From JALWSI01 sp964569095 [NCBI: uncultured Aquificales bacterium] (lineage in GTDB: Bacteria > Thermosulfidibacterota > Thermosulfidibacteria > Thermosulfidibacterales): DNA of 15,504 nt. Shown here in pieces: positions 13,787 through 15,504 of this stretch (position 1 is the stretch's first letter; each line of letters begins with the position of its first letter). The stretch covers positions 1 to 15,504 of the forward strand of contig CAZMTB010000029.1 of the NCBI GenBank assembly GCA_964569095.1, given 5' to 3'. The notes under the pieces are model-generated. The model was not told the DNA's origin and searched no databases. It worked only from the letters and a program-made list of their open reading frames with translations. A program made the position numbers and the translations under genes.

Positions 13787-14642
13787 ACCTGATACTACCT
13801 CCTGTTTTTTCTACAATACGCGCCACCACTCTCTCTATGATCCAATCAGGCGTTGACGCCCCCGCGGTGACGGCTATGCGTTTTATACCTTCAAACCAGC
13901 CTGGATCAAGCTGGTCTTCCGTCTCAATGTGATAGGTCCTGGGTTGAATGGACCTCGCTATCTCTGCAAGCCTGCCGGTGTTGGCGCTGTTTGCACCTCC
14001 CACCACTATCATCAAATCGGCCTTCCTGGCCAAAGAGGCACACTCGTTCTGCCTGGTGGTGGTGGACTCGCATATGGTGTTGAAGACCCTGAACTCCGCC
14101 AAGTCCCGGGATAGCGACTCCACGACCTCCCTCGCCGCCCTCTTCAGGTTTTCCAAGGGCTGGGTGGTCTGTGAAACCATGGCCACCTTCTTCACGCCCT
14201 GAGAAAGAGTGCCATCCCAGATGGTAGCATTACCGTCGCCGTAGCTGAGCAGGGCCTGCACCTCGGGATGAAACTCGTCTCCCAGAACAAGAATCAGATA
14301 TCCCTCTCCCGCAAGACTCTCCACTATGCTCTGGGCCCTCTTGACGAAAGGGCATGTGGCGTCAAGAATCTCTATTCCCCTCTCCTTCGCCTCTTTGAGG
14401 GTTCCCTTGGGAACCCCGTGGGAGCGTATTATCACCACCGGATCCCCTTTTCCACCACCGATTTCACTCAACGACTGGATAACCCCTATGCCCTCTCTCT
14501 CAAGCTGCTCCACCACCTGGGGGTTGTGAATGAGGGGACCAAGGGTGAACATGGGTCTGGGCTCACTATTCTTTACGGCTTTAAAGGCTATATCAACGGC
14601 CCTCTTGACCCCGAAACAGAAACCACCGTGGGTGGCAACCAC
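13770..14642 (-). CDS. ispH: 4-hydroxy-3-methylbut-2-enyl diphosphate reductase
   Basis: IspH makes IPP and DMAPP, the last step of the MEP isoprenoid route, using a [4Fe-4S] cluster. The three cluster cysteines are C9 (GGFCFGVKRAV), C97 (DATCPFVK) and C191 (NTICESTTTRQ). Substrate residues H39 (LIHNPQVV), H75 (RSHGVP), H125 and E127 (HPEV), and GASTPDWII near 261 are all present. At 290 residues the length is normal, but the start is about three residues later than usual. GTG at 14642 is the only canonical start; the in-frame region upstream (ATA, GAG, TGC...) has no ATG, GTG or TTG before a TGA. The start overlaps the stop of a possible 13-codon ORF (TAGTG). The 3' end overlaps rpsA by 17 bases. 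Confidence 0.95.
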   Translation of the reverse strand: MVATHGGFCFGVKRAVDIAFKAVKNSEPRPMFTLGPLIHNPQVVEQLEREGIGVIQSLSEIGGGKGDPVVIIRSHGVPKGTLKEAKERGIEILDATCPFVKRAQSIVESLAGEGYLILVLGDEFHPEVQALLSYGDGNATIWDGTLSQGVKKVAMVSQTTQPLENLKRAAREVVESLSRDLAEFRVFNTICESTTTRQNECASLARKADLMIVVGGANSANTGRLAEIARSIQPRTYHIETEDQLDPGWFEGIKRIAVTAGASTPDWIIERVVARIVEKTGGSIRYGAGN

Positions 14643-14683
14643 TATCTCGCACTCAGCCTCCGTCTCTCGTCCTCCCGGGTCAT
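14642..14683 (-). CDS. Possible 13-codon minicistron before ispH
   Basis: ATG to TAG encodes MTREDERRRLSAR, too short for a domain. A good Shine-Dalgarno (AAAGGA, 6 bases from the ATG) precedes it. Its ATG overlaps the stop of the previous tiny ORF (ATGA), and the G of its stop is the first base of the ispH GTG (TAGTG). That arrangement would deliver terminating ribosomes to the ispH start. It may be a leader that couples translation or may be chance in purine-rich DNA. Confidence 0.35.
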   Translation of the reverse strand: MTREDERRRLSAR

Positions 14684-14721
14684 CTCTTATCCTTTCCCTC
14701 CAACTTCCAAGGGACCATCAT
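14680..14721 (-). CDS. Possible 13-codon minicistron after spoVG
   Basis: ATG to TGA encodes MMVPWKLEGKDKR. AAAAGGTG lies just upstream, better spaced for the second ATG at 14718. It starts 22 bases after the spoVG stop and overlaps the next tiny ORF by ATGA. No homology or domain is recognisable. Confidence is low on its own; the chain of overlaps is the only argument. Confidence 0.25.
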   Translation of the reverse strand: MMVPWKLEGKDKR

Positions 14722-14743
14722 CTGCACCTTTTATCTGCAAAGG

Positions 14744-15037
14744 TCAAGGGGCCTCACTGATCTTTTCAATGCTTTTCTTGTACTCGTCTATCACCGCCTG
14801 TCGAATGGCAGCCTCCGTATCCCTGTCTATAGGTTGAACGATCTCCCGGTAGATCCCGTCTTTTCCTCTGCGAGAGGGGTATCCCACGAACACCCCTCCA
14901 TGCTTACCTTCCACCACTTTCAGTCCCTTTATGAGAAGGCCATGGCCTATTTCGATCTCGGCCATGGCCTTCACCTTCCCCCCCGTGGTAGAGGTATCGA
15001 AGGGGTATATCCTCACCTTGGTTATCTCAATGGGCAA
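14744..15037 (-). CDS. spoVG: SpoVG-family protein
   Basis: This 97-residue protein matches SpoVG, a small site-specific DNA- and RNA-binding regulator first known in Bacillus septation and now seen in many bacteria. Family marks in order: EITKVRIYPF (4-13), KVKAMAEIEIG (21-31), IKGLKVVEG (36-44), VGYPSRRGKDG (51-61) and REIVQPIDRDT (64-74), then a C-terminal helix with the AV-DEYKK end. Here the organism looks Gram-negative, so a sporulation role is not implied; it probably regulates RNA or DNA targets. The start is a TTG 4 bases after the purD stop with GGAGG 13 bases upstream, so it is likely translated by coupling to purD. It precedes ispH, with two possible minicistrons between. Confidence 0.9.
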   Translation of the reverse strand: MPIEITKVRIYPFDTSTTGGKVKAMAEIEIGHGLLIKGLKVVEGKHGGVFVGYPSRRGKDGIYREIVQPIDRDTEAAIRQAVIDEYKKSIEKISEAP

Positions 15038-15041
15038 AGGA

Positions 15042-15504
15042 CTACTTCAACCTCCGCAGGGCCTTGGCTCCTATGTCTTTCCGGTACTGGACCCCCTCCC
15101 AGGAGATCAGGGAGACCGCCTGATACGCCCTCTCTATTGCATCCTTGATGGTGTCTCCCAAGGCTGTAACCCCCAGCACCCTACCCCCGTTGGTGACCAC
15201 CTTTCCGTCTTTCAACGCGGTTCCGGCATGGAAGACCACCACGTCTTCCATCTTGGCAGCCTCTTCGAGGCCAAAAATGGGATAACCCTTCTGGTAAGAT
15301 CCAGGATACCCACCCGAGGCCATAACCACGCAGACCGAGGCCTGGGGAAGATACTGAAGCTCGACCTCTTTCAGGTTTCCGTCAATGGAGGCCAGAAGGG
15401 CCGGTACCAGGTCACTCTTCATCCTCAAGAGTATGGGTTGTGCCTCTGGATCCCCAAATCTCACGTTGTACTCCAGCACCTTGGGTTCATCGTCCTTGAT
15501 CATA
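15042..15504 (-). CDS. purD: Phosphoribosylamine-glycine ligase, C-terminal part (cut by window edge)
   Basis: PurD (GAR synthetase) joins glycine to phosphoribosylamine, the second step of purine synthesis. About 153 C-terminal residues are inside the window out of an expected 420 or so; the first methionine seen is internal. The segment opens with KVLEYNVRFGDPEAQPIL, the ATP-grasp metal-binding stretch diagnostic of PurD. It goes on with CVVMASGGYPGSYQKGYPI and VVTNGGRVLGVTALGDTI, which make up the C-terminal domain. The end (YRKDIGAKALRRLK) is as usual. It is the first gene of the long minus-strand operon within the window; its promoter lies to the right. Confidence 0.97.
   Translation of the reverse strand, partial: MIKDDEPKVLEYNVRFGDPEAQPILLRMKSDLVPALLASIDGNLKEVELQYLPQASVCVVMASGGYPGSYQKGYPIFGLEEAAKMEDVVVFHAGTALKDGKVVTNGGRVLGVTALGDTIKDAIERAYQAVSLISWEGVQYRKDIGAKALRRLK

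Noticed and set aside
1-15504. CRISPR arrays, insertion sequences, toxin-antitoxin or phage-defence genes
   Set aside because: No regular repeats, no transposase or recombinase, and all larger genes have housekeeping identities.

Overview
The window is ordinary, densely packed bacterial chromosome: about 15 genes plus three tRNA genes, short intergenic gaps, many 1-17 base gene overlaps, and no insertion sequences, CRISPR arrays or phage genes. Several things suggest a Gram-negative, Desulfobacterota/deltaproteobacteria-like or deep-branching thermophile-like lineage: the gene order rpsA - sppA - ihf/HU, an S21 protein, a SpoVG-family protein outside the Firmicutes, menaquinone synthesis by the futalosine route (MqnE), and heavy use of AGG/AGA (Arg) and ATA (Ile) codons. 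The taxonomic reading is inference.

Layout, left to right. (1) Positions 1-2786, minus strand: the start of an SLC13/ArsB-like permease at the left edge; rpsU with its own promoter and a strong terminator; a GNAT acetyltransferase overlapping the end of mqnE. (2) 2787-2895: a compact divergent control region whose AT-rich core can be read as a -10 box in both directions. (3) 2896-7355, plus strand: a Ski2-like RNA helicase, then pyrF, a YihY-family membrane protein and a small DUF2007 protein. (4) 7370-9101, minus strand: an M29 aminopeptidase preceded by a zinc-ribbon NUDIX hydrolase, both downstream of a CAT-anticodon tRNA and apparently on its transcript. (5) 9138-9397: a second tRNA promoter facing the other way drives tRNA-Gln(CTG) and tRNA-Glu(CTC). 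(6) 9398-9624: no gene; three hairpins, one probably the terminator of the large minus-strand operon. (7) 9625-15504, minus strand: one long operon read from the right edge: purD (partial) - spoVG - two possible 13-codon minicistrons - ispH - rpsA - sppA - ihf/HU - FAH-family hydrolase - an unrecognised exported 155-residue protein.

The large operon mixes purine synthesis (purD), isoprenoid precursors (ispH), translation (rpsA), envelope proteolysis (sppA) and nucleoid structure (ihf/HU). It is held together by overlaps and very short gaps rather than by one pathway, which suggests growth-rate-coupled expression. No clear new defence or metabolic system is visible. The points most worth following are the chained minicistrons before ispH, the RecB/Cas4-like cysteine pattern in the helicase coiled coil, the orphan exported protein at the operon end, the ispH-rpsA overlap, and the hairpin between a Shine-Dalgarno-like sequence and the NUDIX start codon.
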